Of a stretch of 64,000 nucleotides of DNA, positions 17,789 to 25,875 are shown in pieces (within the stretch, counting starts at the first letter, position 1; every line of letters starts with the position of its first letter). The stretch lies in assembly GCF_024496245.1 (NCBI RefSeq), contig NZ_CP101740.1:2231501-2295500 (forward strand). The letters are read 5' to 3'. Origin of the DNA: Sphingomonas qomolangmaensis (GTDB lineage: Bacteria; Pseudomonadota; Alphaproteobacteria; Sphingomonadales; Sphingomonadaceae). Under the pieces are notes generated by a model that was given only the letters and a program-made list of their open reading frames with translations, did no database searches and was not told where the DNA came from. A program made the translations under genes and the position numbers.

Positions 17789-18942
17789 CGCTTGTAGGCG
17801 CAACGGCACCAGACGCCCTCGCGCTCTACATCCACTGGCCGTTCTGCGTCTCGAAATGCCCCTATTGCGACTTCAACAGCCATGTCCGCGACAGCGTCGA
17901 CCAGGATCGCTGGCGCGCGGCATTGCTCGCCGACATGGCGCATGAGGCGGCGCTGCTGCCCGGGCGCAAGGTAGGCTCGATCTTCTTCGGCGGCGGCACG
18001 CCGTCGCTGATGCCCCCCGCCACCGTCGCCGCGCTGATCGACGCCGCCGACCGGCATTGGGGGCTCGAACCCGCATGCGAGATCACGCTCGAGGCCAACC
18101 CCTCCTCGGTCGAGGCGGCGCGCTTCGCCGATATCGCGCGCGCCGGGGTCAACCGGGTGTCGCTCGGGCTGCAGGCGCTCGACGACAGCGCTCTGGCGTT
18201 CCTCGGCCGCGCGCATTCGGTCGACGAGGGGCTGGCGGCGCTCGCCACCGCGCAGGCGGCGTTCGCGCGGGTGTCGTTCGACCTGATCTACGCGCGCCCC
18301 GGCCAGTCGCTCGCGGCATGGGAAGCCGAACTGGCGCGCGCGATCGGCTTCGGCACCGAACATCTGTCGCTGTACCAGCTGACGGTCGAACCCGGCACGC
18401 GCTTCGCCACGCTGGCCGCCAAGGGCGACCTCGTCATCCCCGGCGAAGACGACGCCGCCGACCTGTTCGAGCTGACGCGCACGCTCACCGCCGCCGCCGG
18501 CCTTCCCGCCTACGAGATTTCGAACCACGCACGGCCGGGCGCCGAGAGCCGGCACAACCTCACATATTGGCGCTATCGCGATTATGCCGGCATCGGCCCC
18601 GGCGCGCACGGCCGGCGTGGCGGGCTGGCGACGGTGCGCCACAAGAAGCCCGAAAACTGGCTCGCGGCGGTCGATCGCAACGCGCATGGCCTGTCGGCGG
18701 AAGACGCGCTCACCCCGCATGAATCGGCCACCGAAGCGCTGGTGATGGGGCTTCGCATGGCCGAGGGGGTCGATCTCGGACGCGTGGCGGCGCTGGCAGG
18801 CGGCGAAGCGCCGATCGACCGCAAGGCGATGTGGTTGCTGCAGGTGCAGGGGTTGGCGACGCTTGAAGACGAACGGCTGCGCATCACCGAAACCGGCATG
18901 CCCGTGCTCGAAGCGATCCTGCGCGAAATCGTCACGAACTAA
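17782..18942 (+). CDS. hemW: Radical SAM heme chaperone HemW
   Basis: HemW is a radical SAM protein that carries heme, formerly taken for an oxygen-independent coproporphyrinogen oxidase. The 386-residue product has LYIHWPFCVSKCPYCDFNSH with the CxxxCxxC cluster motif and no fourth Cys of the HemN type (CxxxCxxCxC), which points to HemW. FFGGGTPSLM, TLEANPSS, GVNRVSLGLQ, SLYQLTVEPGT and HNLTYWRYRDYAGIGPGAHG follow in the expected order. The only usable in-frame start near the conserved N terminus is a GTG lying inside an inverted repeat. It is the third gene of the rph-rdgB-hemW series. Confidence 0.9.
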   Translation: MTALVGATAPDALALYIHWPFCVSKCPYCDFNSHVRDSVDQDRWRAALLADMAHEAALLPGRKVGSIFFGGGTPSLMPPATVAALIDAADRHWGLEPACEITLEANPSSVEAARFADIARAGVNRVSLGLQALDDSALAFLGRAHSVDEGLAALATAQAAFARVSFDLIYARPGQSLAAWEAELARAIGFGTEHLSLYQLTVEPGTRFATLAAKGDLVIPGEDDAADLFELTRTLTAAAGLPAYEISNHARPGAESRHNLTYWRYRDYAGIGPGAHGRRGGLATVRHKKPENWLAAVDRNAHGLSAEDALTPHESATEALVMGLRMAEGVDLGRVAALAGGEAPIDRKAMWLLQVQGLATLEDERLRITETGMPVLEAILREIVTN

Positions 18943-18947
18943 CCTAA

Positions 18948-19075
18948 CCCCCCCCTCCCTGAAAGGGAGGGGTCGGGGGTGGGTCTGGTCCGGGCGATAC
19001 GGTCGCCGCAACGTCCGGACCAGTCGTACCACAAATACTCGACCCACCCCCAGCCCCTCCCTTTCAGGGAGGGGA
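18948..19075. repeat. Large GC-rich inverted repeat between convergent genes
   Basis: Outer arms at 18948-18984 and 19042-19075 (CCCTCCCTGAAAGGGAGGGG plus GGGGGTGGGT and its complement) flank an inner inverted repeat, CTGGTCCGG at 18985-18993 and CCGGACCAG at 19015-19023. It is the same family as at 16166 and 41866. It occupies the whole space between convergent hemW and the LppC-like gene, where it could terminate both. Confidence 0.85.
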
Positions 19076-19082
19076 GCACAAG

Positions 19083-20288
19083 CTACCGCCCGAACGCTTT
19101 CGGTGCTTCCGACACCGTCACCGTCGCCCCACCGCGCACCTCGTTGACCTCGAGCGCGCGCTCGGCGATGCCGTCGCGGCCGAAGCGGAACGGGCCGTCC
19201 AACCCGGCGAACCCGTCATTGTCGGTCAGCCGGCTCATCGGGAACACGCTGCCCACGCGCCAGTCGCGCGCGATCCGCACCGTCAGCAGCACCGCGTCAT
19301 AGCCCATGCTCGACAGCCGATACGGCGCGCTGCCGAAGCGCGCGCGATATTTACCCGCATATTGGCGGTACAGGTCGTTCGAGACGCTCGCATACCATGC
19401 ACCGTTGAGCGCGGCGTTGCCGCCGACCCCCGAATCGGCGTTCCACAATTCGGTGCCGAGCACGCGCGCGGTACGCCCGCCTTCGCTGCGGCGAAGCACC
19501 GGGACCGCGCCCGCCGCGGTCTGGACGCCATCGGCGATCAGCACCGCCTGATAGGGCGATGTCGCCGACAGCTTGGTGATCGCCGCCGAGATCGAGCGCG
19601 GATTGCGGTCGAAGGTCTGGAGCGATACCACCTGCCCGCCGGCATCCTCGACCGCGCGCAGGAAGCTGGTCGATGCGCGGCGACCATATAGTCCGGTCGG
19701 GATCAGCCCGGCGAACTGCGTCACGCCCGCGCGGCGTGCATGCTCGACGACGCGCTCGATCGACTGCGCCGGGGTATAGCCCATCACGAACGCGCCATCG
19801 CCCGCGACGTCGGTATCGTTCGAAAAGCTCAGCACCGGCACCCGCGCCGCGCGCGCGATCGGCGCGACCGCTCGGACATCTTCGGCGAGCAGCGGCCCCA
19901 GGATCAGCCGGTTGCCGTCGCGGATCGCCGCCTGCGCCGCCGCCCCCGCGCCGCGCGCGGTATCGTAGTTGGTGATCCGCACCGCTTCGCTCTTGGTGTC
20001 GAGCAAGGCGAGCTGGGTGGCATTGGCCAGGCTCTGGCCGACGCGCGCATTGGTGCCGGTCAGTGGCACGAGCAGCGCGATCCGGTGGCGGCTATCGTCC
20101 TGCGGCAGCCCCGGGGTGACCGGCGCAGGGCGCGTCGGCGCGGGACGATCGACCGGCGGCGCCTGTTGCCCTGGGGGGGCGCCGCGCGGGACGATGCTCG
20201 CGCAAGCACTCACCAGCATTGCGGTCGCGATCGTCGCGACGCGGAAAAACCCCATTCCCCGTTGCCGGATGGTAACGCCGTCTGCCAT
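19083..20288 (-). CDS. Penicillin-binding protein activator-like lipoprotein (LpoA/LppC type, periplasmic-binding fold)
   Basis: The 401-residue protein has a signal peptide with lipobox VSAC near residue 30, a proline-rich linker (APPVDRPAPTRPAPVTPG) and a type I periplasmic-binding-protein fold: IALLVPLTGTNARVGQSLANA, NRLILGPLLAEDVRAVAPIA, PVLSFSNDTDVAG and GVTQFAGLIPTGLYGR. This is the architecture of the C-terminal LpoA domain, a lipoprotein partner of class A penicillin-binding proteins, so an envelope-biogenesis role is likely. The TPR-like N-terminal domain of E. coli LpoA is missing. I chose the ATG giving MADGV because GGGGA precedes it. It is divergent from rsmI with only 12 bases between starts. 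Confidence 0.72.
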   Translation of the reverse strand: MADGVTIRQRGMGFFRVATIATAMLVSACASIVPRGAPPGQQAPPVDRPAPTRPAPVTPGLPQDDSRHRIALLVPLTGTNARVGQSLANATQLALLDTKSEAVRITNYDTARGAGAAAQAAIRDGNRLILGPLLAEDVRAVAPIARAARVPVLSFSNDTDVAGDGAFVMGYTPAQSIERVVEHARRAGVTQFAGLIPTGLYGRRASTSFLRAVEDAGGQVVSLQTFDRNPRSISAAITKLSATSPYQAVLIADGVQTAAGAVPVLRRSEGGRTARVLGTELWNADSGVGGNAALNGAWYASVSNDLYRQYAGKYRARFGSAPYRLSSMGYDAVLLTVRIARDWRVGSVFPMSRLTDNDGFAGLDGPFRFGRDGIAERALEVNEVRGGATVTVSEAPKAFGR

Positions 20289-20300
20289 GTGAGTCCCCTG

Positions 20301-21194
20301 ATGCACGCCGAACTATTGCCCGGTCTCTATATCGTCGCCACCCCGATCGGCAATCTCGGTGACTTGTCGCCGCGCGCCGCGCAGGTGCTGAGCAACGCCG
20401 CGATCATCGCCGTCGAAGACAGCCGCGTGACCGCCGGGCTGCTCCGCCATATCGGCGTGAAGCGACCGATGACCCCCTATCACGATCACAATGCTGACGC
20501 GGTCCGCCCAGGATTGATCGCGCGCATGGGCAGTGAAGTCGTGGCATTGGTGTCCGACGCGGGCACCCCGCTGATCTCGGACCCTGGCTACAAGCTGGTG
20601 CGCGATGCGCGCGCGGCGGGCCATTTGGTGGCGACGGTGCCCGGTCCCTGCGCGGCGGTGGCGGCCCTGACGCTCGCGGGCCTGCCGACCGACCGGTTCC
20701 TGTTCGTCGGCTTCCTTCCCTCGAAGCAACAAGCGCGCGCCGAGGCGATCGCCGAGGTTGCCGGCATCCGCGCGACGTTGGTGCTCTACGAATCGGGGCC
20801 GCGCCTCGCCGCCTGCCTGACCGCGCTCGCCGAGGGCCTGGGCGACCGCGAAGCAGGGGTAGCGCGCGAGATCACCAAGAAGTTCGAGGAATGCGTCACC
20901 GGCACGCTGACCCAGCTCGCCGCGCGCTATGCCGATTCGCCCCCCAAGGGCGAGATCGTCGTCATCGTCGCTCCGCCCGGCGCGCCCGAACCCGCCAGCG
21001 ACGAAGACGGGGACGCCGCGCTGGCCGAAGCGCTCACCCGCCTTCCCGCGTCGAAGGCCGCGGGCGAGGTCGCCAAGCGACTGGGGCTCGATCGCAAGAC
21101 GCTGTACGCAAGAGCAATGGCGTTAAAGTCCCCCTCCCGCTGGCGGGAGGAGCCAGGGGAGGGCCTGTCCGACGATGCCGAGGCGCATAACTGA
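20301..21194 (+). CDS. rsmI: 16S rRNA (cytidine1402-2'-O)-methyltransferase
   Basis: RsmI methylates the 2'-O of C1402 in the ribosomal decoding centre. The 297-residue protein has GLYIVATPIGNLGDLSPRA at the N terminus, AVEDSRVTAGLLRH, TPLISDPGYKLVRDA, TVPGPCAAVAALTLAGLPTD and FLFVGFLPSK, all typical of the tetrapyrrole-methylase fold. After the natural-looking end around LYARAMALKS, the last 15-20 residues come from a GC-rich intergenic repeat that has been read through. The start yields the standard family N terminus. The divergent LppC-like gene upstream is a common neighbour, and yraN and gshB follow. Confidence 0.94.
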   Translation: MHAELLPGLYIVATPIGNLGDLSPRAAQVLSNAAIIAVEDSRVTAGLLRHIGVKRPMTPYHDHNADAVRPGLIARMGSEVVALVSDAGTPLISDPGYKLVRDARAAGHLVATVPGPCAAVAALTLAGLPTDRFLFVGFLPSKQQARAEAIAEVAGIRATLVLYESGPRLAACLTALAEGLGDREAGVAREITKKFEECVTGTLTQLAARYADSPPKGEIVVIVAPPGAPEPASDEDGDAALAEALTRLPASKAAGEVAKRLGLDRKTLYARAMALKSPSRWREEPGEGLSDDAEAHN

Positions 21195-21232
21195 CAAGCC
21201 CTCCCCCGCCCCCTCCCGCACGCGGGAGGGAA
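21129..21232. repeat. GC-rich inverted repeat spanning the rsmI end and yraN leader
   Basis: The left unit (21129-21169, CCCTCCCGC-TGGC-GGGAGG type) lies within the rsmI reading frame and the right unit (21193-21232, CCCTCCCGCACGCGGGAGGG) ends three bases before the yraN ATG. The two units are reverse complements of each other with some mismatches. The GGGAGGGAAG at the right end is placed to act as the yraN ribosome binding site. Confidence 0.85.
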
Positions 21233-21234
21233 GT

Positions 21235-21585
21235 ATGCTTCGCCGCGCCGCCGACCAACGCGGCCGCGATGGCGAGGCCGAAGCCGCCGCCTACCTCGCT
21301 ACCCAGGGCTGGACGATCCTCGACACCCGAATCCGCACGCCTGCGGGCGAAGTCGACCTCATCGTCCGCCGCAGGAAGCTCGTCGCCTTCGTCGAGGTGA
21401 AAACCCGCGCCACCGCCGCCGGGCTCGACTTCGCGATCGATGAGCGCCGCCTCGCGCGCGTCGCCGCTGCCGCCGAGATGCTCGCCCCCCGCTACCTCAA
21501 GCCCGGCGACGACATGCGCGTCGATGTCCTGCTGCTCGCCCCCGGCCATCCGCCCCGCCATATCGAGAATGCCTGGATCGGGTGA
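21235..21585 (+). CDS. yraN: YraN family (UPF0102) protein
   Basis: The 116-residue protein is a member of the UPF0102 family, which has a predicted endonuclease-like fold of unknown physiological role. Conserved pieces are GRDGEAEAAAYLATQGWTIL, GEVDLIVRR and FVEVKTR; the D and ExK residues match a PD-(D/E)XK-type active site. The chosen ATG is preceded by GGGAGGGAAG, which belongs to an adjacent repeat; the frame also remains open upstream. The rsmI-yraN-gshB order is common in proteobacteria. Confidence 0.9.
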   Translation: MLRRAADQRGRDGEAEAAAYLATQGWTILDTRIRTPAGEVDLIVRRRKLVAFVEVKTRATAAGLDFAIDERRLARVAAAAEMLAPRYLKPGDDMRVDVLLLAPGHPPRHIENAWIG

Positions 21586-21620
21586 CTTTGCAGCGATCCG
21601 CTTCTAGATGCGCATCCAAC

Positions 21621-21687
21621 ACCGTTACCCCGGCGAAGGCTGGGGTCTCCCGCGGCTCGAGACCCCAGCTTTCGCGGGGGTGACGGT
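21621..21687. repeat. Imperfect inverted repeat upstream of gshB
   Basis: Arms at 21621-21649 and 21659-21687 share the CACCCCAGCGAAAGCTGGGGTCTC family core seen at 17722 and 36628, with a few mismatches. The element occupies most of the yraN-gshB gap and ends about 20 bases before the gshB start, so it may shape gshB mRNA structure or terminate upstream transcripts. Confidence 0.8.
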
Positions 21688-21707
21688 CAAGGGGCAAGGA
21701 GGCCGCA

Positions 21708-22664
21708 ATGTCGCTTACCGTCGCAGTCCAGATGGACCCCCTGGCCGGCATCAACATCGCCGGCGATTCGACCTTCGCGCTGATGCTCACCGCACAGGCG
21801 CGTGGCCACCGGCTGTTCCACTACACCGCCGATGCGCTCAACTACGCCGATGGCCGCGTCTGGGCCAAGGCGCATCCGGTGACGGTGCGCCCCGAGCCGG
21901 GCAACCACTTCACCGCCGGCGATCCGCTGTCGCTAGACCTAGGCGAAGAAGCCGATGTCGTGCTGATGCGGCAGGATCCGCCCTTCGACCTCGGCTACAT
22001 CACCGCGACGCATCTGCTCGAGCGGATCGCCGACCGGACGTTGGTGGTCAACGACCCCGCGCAGGTGCGCAACGCGCCCGAAAAGGTGTTCGTCCTCGAT
22101 TACGCGCATTTCATGCCGCCGACGCTCGTCACCCGCAGTCTCGACGAAGCACGTGCCTTCCTCGGCGTCCACGGCTCGGTGGTCATCAAGCCGCTGCACG
22201 GCAATGGCGGCAAGGCGATCTTCAAGGTCGATGCCGATGGCCAGAATTTGTCGGCGCTGATCGAGGTGTTCAACATGACCTGGCCCGAGGCGCATATGGT
22301 CCAGGCCTTCCTTCCCGACGTCGCCAAGGGCGACAAGCGGATCGTGCTGGTCGATGGCGAGATCGCCGGCGCGATCAACCGCCTGCCCGGCGAAGGCGAG
22401 ATCCGTTCGAACCTCGCGGTCGGCGGCTCGGCTGAAGCCACCGAACTCACCCAGCGTGAGCGCGAGATCTGCGCCGAGCTCGGCCCCGAACTCAAACGCC
22501 GCGGGCTGATCTTCGTCGGCATCGACGTGATCGGCGGCGAATGGCTGACCGAAATCAACGTCACCAGCCCCACCGGGATTGTCGCGATCGACCGGTTCAA
22601 CGGCACCGACACCGCGGGTGCGATTTTCGACGTCATCGAAGCAAAGGTAGCGCAACGTGGCTGA
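21708..22664 (+). CDS. gshB: Glutathione synthetase
   Basis: GshB joins gamma-glutamylcysteine and glycine with ATP in the cytoplasm. The 318-residue product has the prokaryotic GshB N domain (VAVQMDPLAGINIAGDSTFAL, VLMRQDPPFDLGYI, LLERIADRTLVVNDPAQVRN) and the ATP-grasp core with VIKPLHGNGGKAIFKV, RIVLVDGEIAGAINRLP, GLIFVGIDVIGGEWLTEINV and SPTGIVAID. AAGGAGG is present eight bases before the ATG. It overlaps the following dedA gene by eight bases. Glutathione made here would serve the glyoxalase system at the left end of the window. Confidence 0.97.
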   Translation: MSLTVAVQMDPLAGINIAGDSTFALMLTAQARGHRLFHYTADALNYADGRVWAKAHPVTVRPEPGNHFTAGDPLSLDLGEEADVVLMRQDPPFDLGYITATHLLERIADRTLVVNDPAQVRNAPEKVFVLDYAHFMPPTLVTRSLDEARAFLGVHGSVVIKPLHGNGGKAIFKVDADGQNLSALIEVFNMTWPEAHMVQAFLPDVAKGDKRIVLVDGEIAGAINRLPGEGEIRSNLAVGGSAEATELTQREREICAELGPELKRRGLIFVGIDVIGGEWLTEINVTSPTGIVAIDRFNGTDTAGAIFDVIEAKVAQRG

Positions 22665-23259
22665 TTGGGTACGCGAACTGATCGAACAATCCTCGTATCT
22701 CGGGGTCATGTTGCTGATGTTCCTCGAAACGGTATTCCCGCCGATCCCGTCGGAGGTGATCATGTCGCTCGCCGGGCTTCAGGCGGCGCGCGGGACGATG
22801 TCGCTATGGGGCGCGATCGCAGCGGGAACGGTCGGCGCGATGGCGGGGAACATCGCCTGGTATGCGTTCGCGCGCTGGCTCGGCTATGATCGGTTCCAGC
22901 CACTGATCGAGCGCTATGGCCGCTGGCTGACGCTCGACTGGCGCGAGCTCAAGCGCGCCGATGCGTTCTTCGATCGATTCGACAAATGGTTCGTCTTCAT
23001 CGGCCGAATGCTGCCGACGGTGCGATCGCTGGTGTCGATCCCCGCCGGGCTGTTCGAGATGCCCTGGAAGCCGTTCCTGTTCTGGTCGACGCTGGGCACC
23101 TTCGGGTGGACCGCGGGGCTCGCGACCGCAGGCTATATCCTCGGCAGCAATTACGAGGACGTCGATCGCTATCTAGGGCCGATCTCGACCGGGGTGATCG
23201 TCGTGCTGCTGCTATGGTACGTCATCCGCGTGCTGACCTGGAAGCCGAAGCCGAACTAA
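22657..23259 (+). CDS. DedA family membrane protein
   Basis: The 200-residue inner-membrane protein belongs to the DedA/SNARE-associated family, implicated in undecaprenyl-phosphate or lipid recycling. It shows the re-entrant segment MFLETVFPPIPSEVIMSLAG, the glycine-rich AGTVGAMAGNIAWYAFARWLG, and FIGRMLPTVRSLVSIPAG, which holds the conserved Arg residues. About four hydrophobic segments are visible, the last at residues 175-195. It starts with GTG inside the end of gshB (overlap of eight bases), so it is probably coupled to it. Substrate is not known. Confidence 0.9.
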   Translation: MADWVRELIEQSSYLGVMLLMFLETVFPPIPSEVIMSLAGLQAARGTMSLWGAIAAGTVGAMAGNIAWYAFARWLGYDRFQPLIERYGRWLTLDWRELKRADAFFDRFDKWFVFIGRMLPTVRSLVSIPAGLFEMPWKPFLFWSTLGTFGWTAGLATAGYILGSNYEDVDRYLGPISTGVIVVLLLWYVIRVLTWKPKPN

Positions 23260-23281
23260 GGCCCCTCCCTGGACGGGAGGG

Positions 23282-24163
23282 CTAAGCCCGAGGATGGGCG
23301 TTGCGGTACACATCCATCAGATGCGCCGCATCGACTGCGGTATAGACTTGCGTCGAGCTGAGGCTGGCATGGCCCAGCAGCTCCTGGAGCGAGCGAAGAT
23401 CGGCCCCGCGACCCAGCAGATGCGTCGCGAAGCTGTGCCGCAACGCATGCGGCGTCGTCCGGTCGGACAGCCCCAGCCGCGCCCGCGCCTTGCGCACCGC
23501 GACCCGGACCATCCCCGGTGACAGCGCCCCGCCCTTCGCCCCACGAAACAGCGGCAGCCCGCGCGCGGTGGCATAGGGGCAGGCAGCGACATAGGCGGTG
23601 ATCGCATCGCGCACCTGCGGCAACAGCGGCACCATCCGCGTCTTGGCGCGCTTGCCGGTCACGACCAGGGTGTCGCCCAGCGGCAGCACCGCGCCGGTCA
23701 GCCCCATCGCCTCGCCGATCCGCAGGCCCGCGCCATAGAGCAGCATCAACACCGCGAAATCGCGCGCGCCGATCCACGGTTCGCTGGCGTCCTCCTCGAC
23801 CTCTTCGGCAAGCGCGACGGCTTCGTCGGGGGCGATCGGGCGCGGCACGCCCTTCTTGACGCGCGGCCCCTTGATCCGGGGTTCGGCGACCCCGGCGAAA
23901 TTCAGAAAGGCGCGTACGGCGGACAATTCTCGCGCGGTCGAGGCGTTGGTCAGCCCCTCGCCGCGCCGCACCGCCAGGAACGCGCGCAGATCTGCGGTGC
24001 CGATCCGGCCAAGCGCGGCGGCGTCGATCGCCTCGCCCCAATGCGATTGCAGGAAAACGACCAGCCGAACCGCCGTCGCTTCATAAGCACGCACCGTATG
24101 CACCGATCGCCGACGGTCGCGAGCAAGGTGCTGGGCAAAAGCGAGCGGAAGCGGGGTGGCCAT
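23282..24163 (-). CDS. xerC: Tyrosine recombinase XerC
   Basis: XerC acts with XerD at dif to resolve chromosome dimers. The 293-residue protein has an N-terminal SAM-like core-binding domain (FAQHLARDRRRSVHTVRAYEA, DLRAFLAVRRGEGLTNAST) and the catalytic domain with the RHRHY set: Arg in GAGLRIGEAM, Lys in TGKRAKTR, His and Arg in HALRHSFATH, His in LLGHASLS, and Tyr in TQVYTAVD. Full length and housekeeping context argue for XerC and against an integron or phage integrase. The gene is convergent with dedA and shares direction with the downstream-lying aldolase gene across a repeat-filled gap. Confidence 0.93.
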   Translation of the reverse strand: MATPLPLAFAQHLARDRRRSVHTVRAYEATAVRLVVFLQSHWGEAIDAAALGRIGTADLRAFLAVRRGEGLTNASTARELSAVRAFLNFAGVAEPRIKGPRVKKGVPRPIAPDEAVALAEEVEEDASEPWIGARDFAVLMLLYGAGLRIGEAMGLTGAVLPLGDTLVVTGKRAKTRMVPLLPQVRDAITAYVAACPYATARGLPLFRGAKGGALSPGMVRVAVRKARARLGLSDRTTPHALRHSFATHLLGRGADLRSLQELLGHASLSSTQVYTAVDAAHLMDVYRNAHPRA

Positions 24164-24210
24164 GGCGGATGTGGTACTAAACCCGAAACGTCATGTCGCG
24201 CCCCCAAACC

Positions 24211-24351
24211 CATCACCCGGCCTTGAGCCGGGGTCCAGGGCCCAAGGGGGTACGCCGTCAGTCAACACCAAAACTGCCCGAAAGGCCGACCCTGCTCCAC
24301 TGGCTTCACCGCGAGCCGCCCGGTGGACCCCGGCACAAGGCCGGGGTGACG
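24211..24351. repeat. Inverted repeat between xerC and the aldolase gene
   Basis: Arms at 24211-24237 (CATCACCCGGCCTTGAGCCG plus GGGTCCA) and 24324-24351 (TGGACCCCGGCACAAGGCCG plus GGGTGACG) are imperfect reverse complements separated by about 85 bases. Similar CCGGCxxxGCCGGGGTGACG units are common dispersed repeats in alphaproteobacteria. Nothing else was recognised in this 200-base gap. Confidence 0.75.
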
Positions 24352-24364
24352 GGAGGCGCGAGGC

Positions 24365-25018
24365 TCAGCCGATCTTCTGCCCGGTCTTCGCCCAATCGGC
24401 CAGGAACCCTTCGATCCCCTTGTCGGTCAGCGGATGCTTGACCAGCTGGCGGATCACCGAAGGCGGCGCGGTCATCACGTCGGCACCGATCCGCGCGCTT
24501 TCGAGCACATGGATCGGGTGGCGGACGCTGGCGACCAGGATTTCGGTGTCGAAGGCATAGTTGTCGTAGATCAGCCGGATGTCGCCGATCAGCTGCATCC
24601 CATCGAAACCGTTGTCGTCGTGCCGGCCAACGAACGGAGAAATGAAGGTCGCGCCAGCCTTGGCCGCGAGCAGCGCCTGGTTCGCCGAGAAGCACAACGT
24701 TACATTCACCATCGTGCCGTCATCGGTCAACGCCTTGCAGGTCTTCAGCCCGTCGATCGTCAGCGGCACCTTGACCGCGACATTGCCCGCGATCTTGCGC
24801 AGGATTTCGGCCTCGCGCATCATCTCGGCATAATCGAGCGCGACGACTTCGGCCGATACCGGGCCTTCGACGATGCTGCAGATTTCGGTGACGACTTCGA
24901 TGAAGTCGCGCCCCGCCTTGTGGATCAGCGACGGGTTGGTGGTCACCCCGTCGAGCAGTCCGGCTTCGGCCAGGTCGCGGATATCGTTCACGTCGGCGGT
25001 GTCGGCGAAGAATTTCAT
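24365..25018 (-). CDS. fsa: Fructose-6-phosphate aldolase (transaldolase-like)
   Basis: The 217-residue protein is a small transaldolase-family enzyme, interconverting fructose 6-phosphate with dihydroxyacetone and glyceraldehyde 3-phosphate, or acting as a short transaldolase. It begins [20 protein letters not shown], has [14 protein letters not shown], the Schiff-base Lys in [38 protein letters not shown] and [10 protein letters not shown]. The length and KVPLT motif define the FSA/TalC group; aldolase and transaldolase activities cannot be separated by eye. It is divergent from the DUF2490 gene. Confidence 0.92.
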   Translation of the reverse strand: MKFFADTADVNDIRDLAEAGLLDGVTTNPSLIHKAGRDFIEVVTEICSIVEGPVSAEVVALDYAEMMREAEILRKIAGNVAVKVPLTIDGLKTCKALTDDGTMVNVTLCFSANQALLAAKAGATFISPFVGRHDDNGFDGMQLIGDIRLIYDNYAFDTEILVASVRHPIHVLESARIGADVMTAPPSVIRQLVKHPLTDKGIEGFLADWAKTGQKIG

Positions 25019-25129
25019 GGCTGCAGCATTCCCGATTTCGATTGAGCGATGGGGGTGGCCGCACTAGGCGACCGGCAACGCGCTCATATCGCCTGGGACG
25101 AGGAGCGTACACCCTGGAAACCCAACGCG

Positions 25130-25795
25130 ATGCGAAGCCTGATCGTTCCCCTGCTGCTGATTGCGGCGCCCGCTGCGGCGCAGGAACATGACGCGCAACT
25201 GTGGGTCATGACCTCGGCGCAGCTGCCGATCGAGGATGCTCTGCGGGTTGAGATCGACACAACCGTGCGGTTTTCCGATGCCGACGGCGGCTTCTACGAA
25301 TCGCTGCAGGCGCTCTACATCACACACACGCTGCCCGGCGACGTCGCGCTGTCGTGGGGCTATCAGCGCAACGAATCCGAAACCGACGGTCCCAAGACCG
25401 TCGAGGATCGACTGCGGCAGCGGATCGCGCTGCCTATCGCCAAAATCGGTCGCAACGAGCTTCGCTTCCAGCTCCAAACCGAACAGCGTTTCCGCAACGA
25501 CGGCGGCGATATCCAGTATCGCGCCCGCCCGCGGCTGAGCCTGCGCGTGCCGCTGGGCGATACCGACGCACCGCAGCTGGCGCTCAGCCACGAAAGCTTC
25601 CTCGCCACCCGCGCCGACTGGAGCCGCCAGCGTGGTTGGGCGCGGATGCGGAATCAGGCAGGCGTGCGGGTACCCGTAGCGAAGTCGCTTCGGCTCGAAC
25701 TGGCGTATCTCAACCAATACGACCCACCGGTCGATGGCCGCCGCGCGGCAATCGATCACATCGCGTTCGTCCAGCTGCTCTGGACACCCGACTAA
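25130..25795 (+). CDS. DUF2490 domain-containing outer-membrane-like protein
   Basis: The 221-residue protein has a cleavable signal peptide (MRSLIVPLLLIAAPAAAQ) followed by alternating polar/hydrophobic strands ending in aromatic residues (LWVMTSAQLPI, LRVEIDTTVRFSD, YESLQALYITHTLPG, LRFQLQTEQRF, RLSLRVPL, and AFVQLLWTP at the C terminus). This is the pattern of a small outer-membrane barrel and matches the DUF2490 family. Function is unknown. The ATG was chosen because GGAAA precedes it and it opens the signal peptide. It is transcribed towards priA and separated from it by 80 bases that contain a weak hairpin. Confidence 0.8.
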   Translation: MRSLIVPLLLIAAPAAAQEHDAQLWVMTSAQLPIEDALRVEIDTTVRFSDADGGFYESLQALYITHTLPGDVALSWGYQRNESETDGPKTVEDRLRQRIALPIAKIGRNELRFQLQTEQRFRNDGGDIQYRARPRLSLRVPLGDTDAPQLALSHESFLATRADWSRQRGWARMRNQAGVRVPVAKSLRLELAYLNQYDPPVDGRRAAIDHIAFVQLLWTPD

Positions 25796-25875
25796 TTCCC
25801 CCCCTTCCTGCAAGGCAGGGGAGCAATACGACGCACCCTTCCCCCGCGCCGCGCGATCCCCGATATAGCGCGGCA

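Noticed and set aside
23282..24163. The tyrosine recombinase as a sign of an integrated element
   Set aside because: Length, motif context and lack of attachment repeats or cargo fit the housekeeping XerC.
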